Shown: positions 34,134 to 43,700 of the stretch, piece after piece
Position numbering within the stretch: the stretch's first letter is position 1
How the letters are laid out: every line of letters starts with the position of its first letter
The notes under the pieces: generated by a model
Told to the model about the DNA's origin: nothing
Seen by the model: the letters and a program-made list of their open reading frames with translations, nothing else
Database searches by the model: none
Source of the DNA: Phycisphaerales bacterium UBA854
GTDB lineage: Bacteria; Planctomycetota; Phycisphaerae; Phycisphaerales; SM1A02
Direction of reading: 5' to 3'
DNA length: 64,000 nt
Assembly: GCA_002295885.1 (NCBI GenBank)
Contig: DBGM01000011.1
Span: forward strand, 140,654-204,653
Program-made: the position numbers and the translations under genes

Positions 34134-35384
34134 ATGGCACTTCCAAGCCAGAGCGTTTCGCAGAATGCACGCGGTCGGTACATGTACCGACGCAAACGAC
34201 GCCGGCGGTTCCCCACTCTGGCCATGCTGGCCTGCGCGGCCATCGCCTGCGGTGGCGTCTGGTGGTACCTCGACAGCCGCTCCCAGACCCCGGCCGAATC
34301 CTCCGAGCCGACCGCCTCGGCCACCGCACCGACTGCTCCCGTCGCACCGTCTTCCGCGGCCCGATTCGACGCCCAGCGACGATCCCGGGCTCTCGAGACG
34401 ACGGTGACGGCCGCTCCACCCGAAGGATGGACCGCCGGCCTCGGAACGACGGAACCCAGTCCCCCCCCGGCACCGGCACCGACCCAAGCCCCGGCGCCTG
34501 CTCCCGTCACGGAGACGGCCGCCACGACCCCGCCGCCCACCGCACCGATCACTCCCGAGACCAACTTCTTCGTCTCGGGCACGGGAGACGCAACGACCAT
34601 CCAGCAGGCCCGCCAGCTGCTGGGCGAGGACCGTCCGGTCGAGGCCAGGACCCTGCTTTCGAACGCTCTGGGAACCGGCACGCTCACACCCGCGCAGCTC
34701 GACGAGGCACGCTACATGCTGACCTCGATCAACGATCGGCTCATCTTCTCCCCCGAGGTGGTGCCCGGGGATCCCTTCGTCACCACGTACACGGTCAAGA
34801 AGGGCGATTCACTGGGCAAGATCGTGAAGTCGCTCGGCGTGCAGGTCGACTGGCGATTCCTGCAGCGGGTCAACGGCCTGACCCGGCCGAACCAGATCCG
34901 GCCCGGACAGGTCCTCAAGATCGTCACCGGTCCATTCCACGCGTCCGTGGAACGGAACAGCCATCGGCTGGATCTGTACATCGGGGAAGGCCCCAACGAG
35001 GTCTTCGTCCGCAACTTCCTCGTGGGCCTCGGAGAGCACGGCTGCACCCCGAGCGGACTGTTCCGGGTGCGGCGAAACTCCAAGCTGGTCAATCCCCCCT
35101 GGACGAATCCCCGCACGCGAGAGCACTACGCCGCCAACGATCCGGAGAATCCCATCGGCGAGTTCTGGCTGGGGCTCGAGGGGATCGACGATCACAACCG
35201 CCAGGAGGCGGGCTTCGGCATCCACGGCACCATCGAACCGGAATCGATCGGACGCAACGAATCCATGGGCTGCGTCCGGATGCGGACGGGTGAGATCGAC
35301 ATGATCTACGAAGTGCTGACCGAAGGCGTCAGTACGATCTGGGTGGACAACGGCGTGCAGGCGGCCAGCGTCCCCGGCGGGTGA
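34134..35384 (+). CDS. L,D-transpeptidase with LysM domain
   Basis: 416 aa from ATG 34134 (AGGAGG 7 nt upstream). A basic N-terminus (YRRKRRRR) and one membrane helix (about 28-45) lead into a Pro/Ala/Thr-rich wall-spanning linker (50-145). A LysM peptidoglycan-binding domain (TYTVKKGDSLGKIVKSLGV...GQVLKIV) spans about 220-265. The YkuD catalytic domain has HGTIEPESIG and the nucleophile motif SMGCVRM. It forms 3-3 peptidoglycan cross-links or attaches proteins to the wall. Its stop abuts the convergent porin stop at TGATCA. Confidence 0.93.
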   Translation: MALPSQSVSQNARGRYMYRRKRRRRFPTLAMLACAAIACGGVWWYLDSRSQTPAESSEPTASATAPTAPVAPSSAARFDAQRRSRALETTVTAAPPEGWTAGLGTTEPSPPPAPAPTQAPAPAPVTETAATTPPPTAPITPETNFFVSGTGDATTIQQARQLLGEDRPVEARTLLSNALGTGTLTPAQLDEARYMLTSINDRLIFSPEVVPGDPFVTTYTVKKGDSLGKIVKSLGVQVDWRFLQRVNGLTRPNQIRPGQVLKIVTGPFHASVERNSHRLDLYIGEGPNEVFVRNFLVGLGEHGCTPSGLFRVRRNSKLVNPPWTNPRTREHYAANDPENPIGEFWLGLEGIDDHNRQEAGFGIHGTIEPESIGRNESMGCVRMRTGEIDMIYEVLTEGVSTIWVDNGVQAASVPGG

Positions 35385-36914
35385 TCAGAACATCAGCTGC
35401 ATCTGGGCCCGGAGCAGGAACTGGGCGTCGTGCTCGTCGGGTTCGGTCCGCCAACCGGTCTGGTTGATGGTCATGATCGCGCTCATGGGATTGAACGAGA
35501 TGCCGGCGTCGACCGTGAGCTTCACGTCCTGCCCATCGATGTAGTAGTTGGTGCCGACCATGAGAATGCTGACCGGTTCGGTGAATTCCTTCTTGGGGAT
35601 CCCGGTCAAGCTGCCGATGACCTTGGTCGGACCGCCGTATTCGTACCGCGCGTAGACCTCGAGCTTCTCGTCGAGGTACACGCTTCCCTGGACGACGAGC
35701 CCGTACCAGTCGACGTTGTCGAACACCTTGCTGGGGTTGTCGTTCAGGTTGATCTGGTTGGCGAAGATGAAGGCAGCGAACAGACTGGCGCCGCCGTACA
35801 TCACCGAAACGTCCGCCGTGGCGAGCCAGATGTCGTTCTTCGAGTTGGCACCGATGGTGGTCCGTTCCTGCTTGATGGCGCCGCCCGCGACCCCCAGCAT
35901 CATGCCGAAGTCCTGCCCCGGAGGACTGGTGAACTGCTTGAACTGGCTCCATTCACCGGCCAGCAGGAACTCCATCCGGCCCTGGATCGAGAGGTCGTTG
36001 GCATCCGTGCTCCACGCGAAGGGCGGGGTCTGATCCGCGAGCCCGATCCGCGTGAAATAGGCCCCGCTTCCCCCGTTGATCGAGAGCATGCCGCGCATCT
36101 CGTCGGAGGTGTAGTCGAGCTCGACGCCGACGGTCCGCCCCAGCCCCATCCGCATGTCGATGGTCGACCGCTCGACCGCAAGCTGACGGCCCTCGTAGAC
36201 GAGCGTCTCTCGCGTGAAGGGGGCCTTCATGAGGCCCACCCGCACGGACCACTCGTCGGTGATGCGGAATCGGGTCCACGCCTCGTAGAGCCTCGTTCCG
36301 AACAGCGAATCATCCTGGTTGAAGCGATACGGGTCCAGCCGGCCGTAGCCGAGACTGAGCCGGTACTGGATGTCGTCGCCGAAGACATGCCCGGAGAGGT
36401 TGAGGCGGGCGGTCGTGGTCTCGAAACCATACACCCACCGGTCCCGGTTCGAGTCCGTCGAGTCGAAGACGGAATCCCTCCAGTTCAGGATGAACCGGTT
36501 CTGCGTCAGCATGCCCATGCGAAGCAGGAAGCGGCCGTCGGCACTGGCGAGGAAGAAGTGATCCGACCAGCCGGCCATGAGCCCGTTTCCGGCGAGGGAG
36601 GAGCGGGTGTCGGCGTCGGCCAGGACGTCTCCCACCAACCCCTTGATCTCCTCGGCCCGCTGTTCGGTCAGCCAATCCTGATTGTTCTCAGCCTGCAGGA
36701 GATCGAGCTCATCCCGCATCACCCGGTTTTCCTGCTGGACCTTCCTCAGCTCGGCCTGGATGGCCTCCAGGACCGCCTCATGGCTGGATGGCTGCTCTTC
36801 GGACGCCATCGCGCCGGCCGCAGGGACGACCAGCAATGCCACAAGGCATGGTCGAAGAATCATTGAAATGGGCTTCTGAGCCCCGGCCAGGTACCCGGTG
36901 AGACGATGCGACAT
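35385..36914 (-). CDS. outer-membrane porin (OprO/OprP-like)
   Basis: 509 aa. A long N-region with signal helix (about 18-36) is followed by a coiled-coil stretch (EAVLEAIQAELRKVQQENR) and the planctomycete porin marker NQDWLTEQRAEEIKGLVGDV. A beta-barrel with alternating aromatic strands then ends in LRAQMQLMF, the C-terminal Phe insertion signal. It resembles phosphate-selective porins, though selectivity is unknown. AGGAG lies 9 nt before ATG 36914. A second AGGAGG sits in a GCCAC/GTGGC hairpin loop just upstream. It is paralogous to the gene at 37296-38717. Confidence 0.88.
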   Translation of the reverse strand: MSHRLTGYLAGAQKPISMILRPCLVALLVVPAAGAMASEEQPSSHEAVLEAIQAELRKVQQENRVMRDELDLLQAENNQDWLTEQRAEEIKGLVGDVLADADTRSSLAGNGLMAGWSDHFFLASADGRFLLRMGMLTQNRFILNWRDSVFDSTDSNRDRWVYGFETTTARLNLSGHVFGDDIQYRLSLGYGRLDPYRFNQDDSLFGTRLYEAWTRFRITDEWSVRVGLMKAPFTRETLVYEGRQLAVERSTIDMRMGLGRTVGVELDYTSDEMRGMLSINGGSGAYFTRIGLADQTPPFAWSTDANDLSIQGRMEFLLAGEWSQFKQFTSPPGQDFGMMLGVAGGAIKQERTTIGANSKNDIWLATADVSVMYGGASLFAAFIFANQINLNDNPSKVFDNVDWYGLVVQGSVYLDEKLEVYARYEYGGPTKVIGSLTGIPKKEFTEPVSILMVGTNYYIDGQDVKLTVDAGISFNPMSAIMTINQTGWRTEPDEHDAQFLLRAQMQLMF

Positions 36915-37234
36915 CCGTTTCGCTCCTGAAAGCCACCTCCTGTGGCTCCATCCGTGATTTATCGACCCATGGTGTTATCGGGCTCCAAGGAAAGAAATCG
37001 GGCCACACGAGCTTCCAGGGGCTCCTGGAAGCCCGATTTGGTCCGATTTGGGGATTCGTCCACACAAATGGCGAACCCCGTCGTAGTGGAGGTAGATCAA
37101 GCAACTTCCCCTCCTCTCTTCTCAACTCTCCCTTCTTCCAACTCTCTCTCCTCCCCATCGGAACCAGGCCTCGGCACCCCGCCGAGGCCTTTCCGTTTGG
37201 GGACCACGCCCGTCTCCGGAATCTCGGCCAGGGC
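36915..37234. other. intergenic region rich in RNA-like structure
   Basis: No gene is seen. The region holds a 9-bp perfect hairpin (GCTTCCAGG/CCTGGAAGC, 37010-37031) nested in AAATCGG/CCGATTT arms, then the CU-rich tract and plus-strand terminator listed separately. On the minus strand it would be the leader of the porin gene; on the plus strand it could be a separate small RNA. Confidence 0.4.
37101..37198 (+). ncRNA. candidate CU-rich small RNA with terminator
   Basis: A nearly pure pyrimidine tract (about 37101-37157) containing CTCTCTCCTCCC is followed by a 10-bp stem AGGCCTCGGC/GCCGAGGCCT (37166-37190) and TTTCCGTTT. The U-run polarity indicates a plus-strand transcript, although both neighbouring genes are on the minus strand. 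The CCUCC core is anti-Shine-Dalgarno. The same motif and layout recur at 56243-56308. No clear promoter is visible. Confidence 0.35.
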
Positions 37235-37269
37235 AAAAAGACAGCTGGCCCTCCGAAGAGGGCCAGCTG
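37235..37269 (-). terminator. intrinsic terminator of the second porin gene
   Basis: Minus strand: CAGCTGGCCCTC pairs with GAGGGCCAGCTG around a TTCG tetraloop, then TCTTTTTG. It begins about 27 bp after the porin stop codon. Confidence 0.92.
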
Positions 37270-37295
37270 GTCAAATCACTCTTACAAGCTGCTGA

Positions 37296-38717
37296 TTAGA
37301 ACATCAGCTGGAGCTGAGTGCGGAGCACCCACTCGTGCTTGTCAGCCTGGTTGACAAATCCGGTGAATCCACCACCACCGACGCCGGCGGTCTGGATCGA
37401 ATCGAATGCGTAGCTCCAGTCGATGCTGAGCTTCGCGTTCTGACCGGCGAGGTACCAGTTGGCACCGATGGTCAGGATTTCGATGTTGTCATTGTCGTTA
37501 CCAGTCTTGGGGTTCAGCCACTCGAAGCGACCGAACAGCTCAGCGTTCTCGGTGAGGTAGTACCCACCCTGAACCTGCCAGCCCCACTGGTGGCCGTCAG
37601 GAACGTTTCCGCCGCCGATGGCGTTGGCCTTGTCATCACCGTAGGTGATGGAACCGAAGAGGTTCCAGCCGCCGAAGTCCATCGAGGCGTCGAACGTGAG
37701 GAGCCACTGCGTGTCGACATCAGCACCGACGGGCAGAGCCGCACCGGTCTTGTCGTCGTACTCCCAGACGGCCCAACCGAATCCGAACAGCATGCCGGCT
37801 TCGGAGCCCTGCGGGCTGGTCATCTCGTCGAACTGCTCCCAGGTGCCGCTGGCCTTGTAGGCGAAGCGACCGGAGAACATCCAGTCAGCGGAATCGCTGA
37901 GGAAGGAACCGTTCTGGTTGACGCCACCGTTCCACTGCGAGACAGCGGTGCCGTTGGAGTACATCACGTTGGCGCGGAAGCTGTCATTGGCGTAGTTCAG
38001 CTTGAGGCCGTTGGTGATGGAGGAAGTTGCCCAGTAGTAGGTGGACAGCGAACGCTCGATGGCCTGCTGGTACTCAGCGTTGACCATGTACTCGCGCATG
38101 ACACCGAACTTCTGCTTACCCATCGAGAGGCTGAACTGGTCAGACAGATCGATGGTGGCGTAAGCCCACTCGAGCTCCGACGGGCCAGGGGTGTTGCCCT
38201 GGTTGTACGGCGAGTAGAGAAGACGCATGTTGAAGTGGTAGTCCTTGGCAACCGTACCACTGAAGTTCAGTGCTGCACGGGTGGTCTCGAAGCCGTGATG
38301 GCCCTTGCGACCGGTAGCAGTGCCGGGGGGGACCGGGTTCACGTTCTCGGGCGTGTGGGTGTAGATCCAACGGTTCTGCATGAGACCGTTGATCCGAAGC
38401 ATCCACTGACCGTCGTTGGAGGAAATAACGAACCCATTGTTGTATCCGGCCTGCATGCCGGATCCCTGGAGGCTTGCGCGGGTGTCGGCGTCTGCCAGCA
38501 CGTCCTGCACGAGGCCGCGGATGTCATCCGCACGCTGCTCAGTCAACCAATCAGCGTTCTGAGTGGTAGACAGCTCGGCGATCTTGGCCTCAGCAGCGTC
38601 GAGGCGCTGCTGCAGGTCTTCGTAGCTGACGTTAGCAGAGGTACCCGCGAAAGCGGCACCAGCAATAGTCGTTGCCGTGGCTCCCGCAAGGAAGCCAACC
38701 TTGGTCGTGAGACTCAT
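37296..38717 (-). CDS. outer-membrane porin, paralogue
   Basis: 473 aa from ATG 38717, chosen because GGAGAG lies 7 nt upstream and a normal signal peptide (LTTKVGFLAGATATTIAGAAFA) follows. It has the same plan as the neighbour: a coiled-coil SYEDLQQRLDAAEAKIAEL, NADWLTEQRADDIRGLVQDV, a long beta-barrel rich in Trp and Tyr, and a terminal LRTQLQLMF. Codon choice looks more selected (many AAC, AAG, GGC) than in nearby genes, and both a strong terminator and a structured leader are present. It is therefore probably an abundant outer-membrane protein. Substrate unknown. Confidence 0.88.
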   Translation of the reverse strand: MSLTTKVGFLAGATATTIAGAAFAGTSANVSYEDLQQRLDAAEAKIAELSTTQNADWLTEQRADDIRGLVQDVLADADTRASLQGSGMQAGYNNGFVISSNDGQWMLRINGLMQNRWIYTHTPENVNPVPPGTATGRKGHHGFETTRAALNFSGTVAKDYHFNMRLLYSPYNQGNTPGPSELEWAYATIDLSDQFSLSMGKQKFGVMREYMVNAEYQQAIERSLSTYYWATSSITNGLKLNYANDSFRANVMYSNGTAVSQWNGGVNQNGSFLSDSADWMFSGRFAYKASGTWEQFDEMTSPQGSEAGMLFGFGWAVWEYDDKTGAALPVGADVDTQWLLTFDASMDFGGWNLFGSITYGDDKANAIGGGNVPDGHQWGWQVQGGYYLTENAELFGRFEWLNPKTGNDNDNIEILTIGANWYLAGQNAKLSIDWSYAFDSIQTAGVGGGGFTGFVNQADKHEWVLRTQLQLMF

Positions 38718-39151
38718 CTGTTGACTCTCCATTATTACTCGTGAACGCATGGCCGACTCCCAGCCATGTCGCGTCACTCTCACATCCTTTGTTTCGCAAT
38801 ACCCAGGCACACACGGCCTGGCACGAAACGTGACCTTCGCCTATCGGCCAACCTTGGCCGATCAGTTGAAGGCGAGATAGTAACCATTTCCCGGGGAATC
38901 GCTACGGGCTGGGCTCTAATCAGCGAAAAATGTGGCTTCAAACAGCCCTGATGGCGCGTAAGCCACTGCAAATGAATGGTTTGCGCCGCAATGGGCTCAT
39001 TTTTCCATTTTCACAATCACAATTCATCCTCGCCCACATCCACATTGGTACCCCCAAGCGGAATCACCGCTTACGGCCCTAAAATGGGCTTTTTTTGGGA
39101 CCTTCCCAAGGGTCCGATATGCCGTTCTGCCCTATTGAAGGCCCACTGCGG
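38718..39151. other. porin upstream region, no gene
   Basis: 434 bp with lower GC than the surroundings and no convincing ORF. The left half would be the porin leader and has three hairpin-capable repeats: ATGGC/GCCAT near 38751-38769, CCAGG/CCTGG near 38808-38826, and the palindrome at 38843-38862. The right half holds A/T-rich stretches, including a short GCCC/GGGC stem followed by seven T (39077-39097, plus strand) that is too short to call a terminator. Confidence 0.4.
38843..38862. promoter_or_regulatory. 20-bp palindrome upstream of the porin gene
   Basis: ATCGGCCAACCTTGGCCGAT is a perfect inverted repeat with 9-bp arms, 126 bp upstream of the porin ATG. It could be an operator or, in the transcript, a 7-bp stem with a six-base loop. 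A TACTAT -10-like box lies about 15 bp further upstream on the minus strand. Confidence 0.4.
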
Positions 39152-39385
39152 TCACAGCCGCCGGATCGACCACACCCAAGCCCCGAAATCCATCATGGAT
39201 TGCCGCCGTTTCCGGGCCGTCGGCCACTCCGAAGCCGTCCCGCCGAAGGCCGTGTGCTGGCGCCAGGTCCAGTAGGCACCCCGCAGCCGCCCCCTCGCCC
39301 GAAGGCAGACGAGACCGAGCCCGAGCAGGCCCGTGGCAACGTGATGTAGACGTTTCAGCATCGCAGTCACAGCGTACCACTTCAT
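39152..39385 (-). CDS. small Trp-rich membrane-type protein, unknown
   Basis: 77 aa from ATG 39385 (ATG 39361 is an alternative). One hydrophobic helix (HHVATGLLGLGLVCL, about residues 14-28) is followed by a basic, Trp-rich tail (RGRLRGAYWTWRQHTAFGG, then SMMDFGAWVWSIRRL). The patterning of Trp/Arg after a single helix looks like a genuine small inner-membrane protein. No ribosome-binding site is visible and the frame is open upstream, which lowers confidence. It lies downstream of nuoH on the same strand. Confidence 0.45.
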   Translation of the reverse strand: MKWYAVTAMLKRLHHVATGLLGLGLVCLRARGRLRGAYWTWRQHTAFGGTASEWPTARKRRQSMMDFGAWVWSIRRL

Positions 39386-39534
39386 GTCGAACCGCGCGGG
39401 TGGCACGCCCACGGTGCGATTTGCACTTGCAGCACGCACGCGTCACTGCTTAGTATTCATGCAACGCAAACGAAACGGGCGCTGATCGATGCTCCGACTC
39501 GATCGGCGTTCGTTCTTTTTTGGTGCAAGGACCT

Positions 39535-40731
39535 TCAGTCTTCGACTCGAGCCGGGGCTTCCTCGGCGAGCGGGCTGAATCTGGAACCCAGCAGCCCGAG
39601 GCGACGGTTCGGGTCGTACCTGGGCAGCGCGGGCAGAATGATCCAGATGCCCACGAGGAGCACCAGCGATCCGGTCCAGAGCCATGTGGTCCATCCCATG
39701 AAGACGAAGAACGACGTCATGAGCAGCAGCACCAGCCCCAGGGGGATCATGGCTTCCCACGCGAGCTTCATGAGCTGATCGAACCGGAACCGCGGCAGGG
39801 TCCACCGGATCATCATGCCGAAGACGATCAGCAGGAACACCTTGCCCATCACGATGCCGAACTGCACCAGGATCATCCACCATTGACCGGCCATGGGCAG
39901 ATCCCAGCCGGTCACCGGATTGATCGACCAGCCGCCCAGGAAGAGCATCGTGAAGAATGCCGCACCCACGAAGACGTGAATGTACTCCCCGAGGAAGAAA
40001 AGTGCCCATTTCATCGAGGAATACTCGGTATGCCAGCCGCCGACGAGTTCCTGCTCGGCCTCGGAGAGATCAAAGGGGGCCCGGTTCGCCTCGGCCAGCA
40101 TGCAGATGAAGAACAGAGCTGCCGCCAGCGGCTGCTGCAGCAGGAACCACTGTCCGTCGAGCTGCTTCTGCACGATTTCCATGGGAAGCAGGGTGCCCGC
40201 GGCAAGAATCACGCACAGCAGGGATAGCCCCATCGGGATCTCATAGCTGATCATCTGAGCGGCGGCCCGGAGTCCACCCAGGAACGAGTACTTGTTGTTC
40301 GACGCCCAGCCGCCCAGACCGACTCCGTACACCCCCAGGGATGCCGTCGCCAGCAGGTACACGATGCCGATGTTGATATCCGCGCCGATGATGGCCACCG
40401 TGCGCCCGGACCCCAGTTCAAGCATGCCCGCCCAAGGGATGATGACGAAGCCGATCATCGCCGGGATGGCGGAGAAGGCGGGAGCAAGAATGAAGAGCAC
40501 CTTGTCCACGCCCCGGGGCATGAAGTCCTCCTTGAGAAACAGCTTCAATCCGTCGGCGATCGGCTGCAAGAGGCCCATCGGTCCGACACGGTTGGGACCG
40601 ATGCGATCCTGGACCCAAGCCGCAATCTTCCGCTCCAACAGGATCCCGTAGGCCGCGACACCCAGAGCGAGGTGCAGCACGATCAGGATCACGGCCATCG
40701 ACGTGATGAATTGGGGAAGCCAAGGAGGCAT
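39535..40731 (-). CDS. nuoH: NADH-quinone oxidoreductase subunit H (orphan)
   Basis: 398 aa, eight or more membrane helices. It is the ND1/NuoH subunit that forms part of the quinone site and the link to the proton channels. Signatures: VQDRIGPNRVGPMGLLQPIADGLKLFLKED near the N-terminus and EANRAPFDLSEAEQELVGGWHTEYSSMKWALFF in the middle, with the acidic residues intact. No other nuo gene is in the window, so it is separated from its complex or belongs to a split locus. TACACT lies 7 nt before the ATG. Confidence 0.95.
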   Translation of the reverse strand: MPPWLPQFITSMAVILIVLHLALGVAAYGILLERKIAAWVQDRIGPNRVGPMGLLQPIADGLKLFLKEDFMPRGVDKVLFILAPAFSAIPAMIGFVIIPWAGMLELGSGRTVAIIGADINIGIVYLLATASLGVYGVGLGGWASNNKYSFLGGLRAAAQMISYEIPMGLSLLCVILAAGTLLPMEIVQKQLDGQWFLLQQPLAAALFFICMLAEANRAPFDLSEAEQELVGGWHTEYSSMKWALFFLGEYIHVFVGAAFFTMLFLGGWSINPVTGWDLPMAGQWWMILVQFGIVMGKVFLLIVFGMMIRWTLPRFRFDQLMKLAWEAMIPLGLVLLLMTSFFVFMGWTTWLWTGSLVLLVGIWIILPALPRYDPNRRLGLLGSRFSPLAEEAPARVED

Positions 40732-40738
40732 GAAGTCC

Positions 40739-40744
40739 AGTGTA
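40739..40744 (-). promoter_or_regulatory. TACACT -10-like box, likely leaderless nuoH
   Basis: Minus-strand TACACT ends 7 nt before the nuoH ATG, inside the 44-bp gap behind carB. It suggests an independent start for nuoH. Confidence 0.5.
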
Positions 40745-40775
40745 GCCGGGAACCAGTCGTCGTTGGCCGTTCAGA

Positions 40776-43700
40776 TCAGGACTTGACGGTCTCGAGCCAC
40801 GGCGTCTCCATGTCCCGGGGCGTCGACGCGGGACGCGTGATGTCCGGGAAGACGTCCTGCATGGCGGCGACCGACCAGTCGCCGGCCCGCAAGGCGGAGA
40901 TCGCCTGCACGGCGGCCTTGGCACCGGTCATGGTGGTGATCATCGGAACACGGCTGCGCACCGCCATCGCCCGAATGCGTCCTTCGTCCGTATCCCCTCC
41001 CTTGCGGGTGGGCGTGTTGATGATCAGATCGATCTCCCCGTTGGCCAGACGATCCAGGATGTTGGGCCTGGCCCCTTCGGAGATCTTGCGGATCGGGCTG
41101 GTTGCGATGCTGTGGCTGGCCAGCAGATCGTGGGTGCCCTGAGTGGTGTGGACGGTGAACCCCATGGAGACCAACTGCCGGGCGGTCTCGATGAGGCCCG
41201 GCTTGTCGGAATCACGCACCGAGATGAAGACGTCGCCCTCGGTGGGCAGGGCCTGGCCGACCGCCATCTTCGCCTTCGCCAGCGCGATGGAAAGCGAACG
41301 ATCCGCCCCCATGACCTCGCCGGTGGAACGCATTTCCGGACCGAGGACCACATCCACGCCCGGGAACTTCTCGAACGGGAAGATCGGCTCCTTCACCGCG
41401 AAGAACTCCGCATCGGGCCGATCGACGATCTCCTGCTCTGCGAGCGACTGCCCCATCATGACCTTCGCGGCGATGCGGGCGAAGGGGATCCCCCGCGACT
41501 TGGCGACGTAGGGAACCGTCCGGGACGCCCGAGGGTTGACCTCGATCATATAGATAGTGTCGTCCTTCACCGCCATCTGGACGTTCATGAGTCCTCGGAC
41601 ACACAAGCGTTCCGCCAGCCGGCGGGCGTTCTCCTCGATCTGCCGCACCACGCTCTTGGACAGCGTGTTGGTGGGGATGGTGCAGGAGGAGTCTCCGGAA
41701 TGGACCCCGGCCTCCTCGATGTGCTCCATGATGCCGCAGATGATCGCCTGAGGAGGATCGCCGGACACCTCGAGCTGATCCGAGACGGTGGCGGCATGGG
41801 GCGGATAGTCCGCCACCACATCGACATCGACCTCGATCGCCTCGGACAGGAAGCGGTCGATCAGCACCGGTGCGTTGGCGAGTTCCGAGACGTCCACGGC
41901 GGTACGCATGTACCTCGCCAGGGCCTCCTCGTCGAAGCAGATCTCCATACCGCGTCCACCGAGGACGTAGGACGGGCGGACAAGCACCGGGTAACCGATC
42001 TCGCCGGCGATGTCCCTGGCCTCCTCCATGGAATAGGCGATGCCGGATTCGGGCTGCTGGAGGCCGAGTTCATCGAGGATCGCCTTGAAGCGGTCCCGGT
42101 CCTCTGCCGCATCGATCGAATCGAGCCCGGTCCCGATGATCGGAACTCCCGCCTTGGCGAGGCCGTGGGCGAGGTTGAGCGGAGTCTGGCCGCCGAACTG
42201 GACGATGCAGCCCAGCACGCCGCCGCTGCGGGCCTCGATCTCGACCCCTCCGCCGTTGAGCCGCTCGAGAATATTGAGGGTGTCCTCGAGCGTGAGTGGT
42301 TCGAAGAACAGAAGATCGGAGGTGTCGTAGTCGGTACTCACCGTCTCCGGATTCGAGTTGATCATCACCGATTCGAAACCGACCTCACTGCAGGCGAATG
42401 AGGCCTGGCAGCAGCAGTAGTCGAACTCGATGCCCTGCCCGATGCGGTTTGGACCGCCACCGAGGATCACGATCTTTCGCTGGTCGCTGACGCGGATCTC
42501 GTCGTCCACCACGGACTGGCCATCGATGAGGAACGGCCGCTCGTAGGTTGAGTAGTAGTACGGCGTGACAGCCTCGAACTCGGCGGCGCAGGTGTCGACC
42601 AACTTGTAGACCGGTTCGATGCCCAGCGACTTCCGATGGGAACGCACTTCGAGAATGGTCTCCGTGCGGATCCGCCCCTTGTACAGACGGGCCAGCTGCG
42701 GATCCGAATACCCGAGCTGCTTGGCAGTGCGGAGGGTCTCCGCCGGCAGGGACTCCAGCGAGTCGTGGGCCAGCAGTTCGTCCTCGAACTCCACCAACTG
42801 TGCGAACTGGTCGATGAACCAGGGATCGATGCCGGTGAGATCGTGGATGCGTTCCGGAGTCCACCCCGCCTTGAGGGCGTAGCGGACGTAGTAGAGCCGA
42901 CCCTGACAGGGAACACTGAGCTTGCGGGAGATGGTCTCCTCGTCGATGGGCCAGTGCTCGCCCTCTCCCTGCTCCCGCCCCAGCAGCCACCGGTCGTTCT
43001 CATCCAGTCCGTAGCCGAACCGCTTGACCTCCATGGACCGGATGGCCTTCTGGAAGCTCTCCTTGAAGGTGCGGCCGATGCTCATCGCCTCGCCCACGGA
43101 TTTCATCTGGGTGGTCAGTGTCTCGTCCGCTTCGGGGAACTTCTCAAAGGTCCACCGGGGCATCTTGGTGACCACGTAGTCGATCGAGGGTTCGAAGCAG
43201 GCCGAGGTCGTCCCCGTGATGTCGTTGCGCAGCTCGTCGAGGGTGTAGCCCACCGCCAGTTTGGCCGCGATGCGGGCGATCGGAAACCCCGTCGCCTTGG
43301 ACGCGAGAGCCGACGACCGCGACACGCGGGGATTCATCTCGATGACGATCATCTCCCCCGTGCGGGGGTTGATCGCGAACTGGACGTTGGAACCGCCGGT
43401 GTCGACACCGACGGCCCGCAGGATGTCCAGCGCAGCATCGCGCATCTCCTGGTATTCGCGGTCCGTGAGCGTCAGGATCGGGGCCACGGTGATCGAATCG
43501 CCGGTGTGGACGCCCATGGGATCGATGTTCTCGATCCCGCACACGACCACGCAGTTGTCGTTGCGATCCCGCACCACCTCGAGTTCGAACTCCTTCCAGC
43601 CGAGCGCGGACTCGTCGATCTGCACCTGATCGATGCGGGATGCGGCCAGTCCGCGACGCAGGAGATCCTCGAACTCCTCGCGGTTGTAGGCGACCCCGCC

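Noticed and set aside
35430..36866. 478-codon plus-strand ORF opposite the porin gene
   Set aside because: The minus frame has porin signatures and a terminal Phe; the plus frame is a shadow, as is the 469-codon frame opposite the second porin.
39077..39097. Terminator at the GCCC/GGGC stem with seven T
   Set aside because: The stem is only 4 bp and no gene ends just before it.
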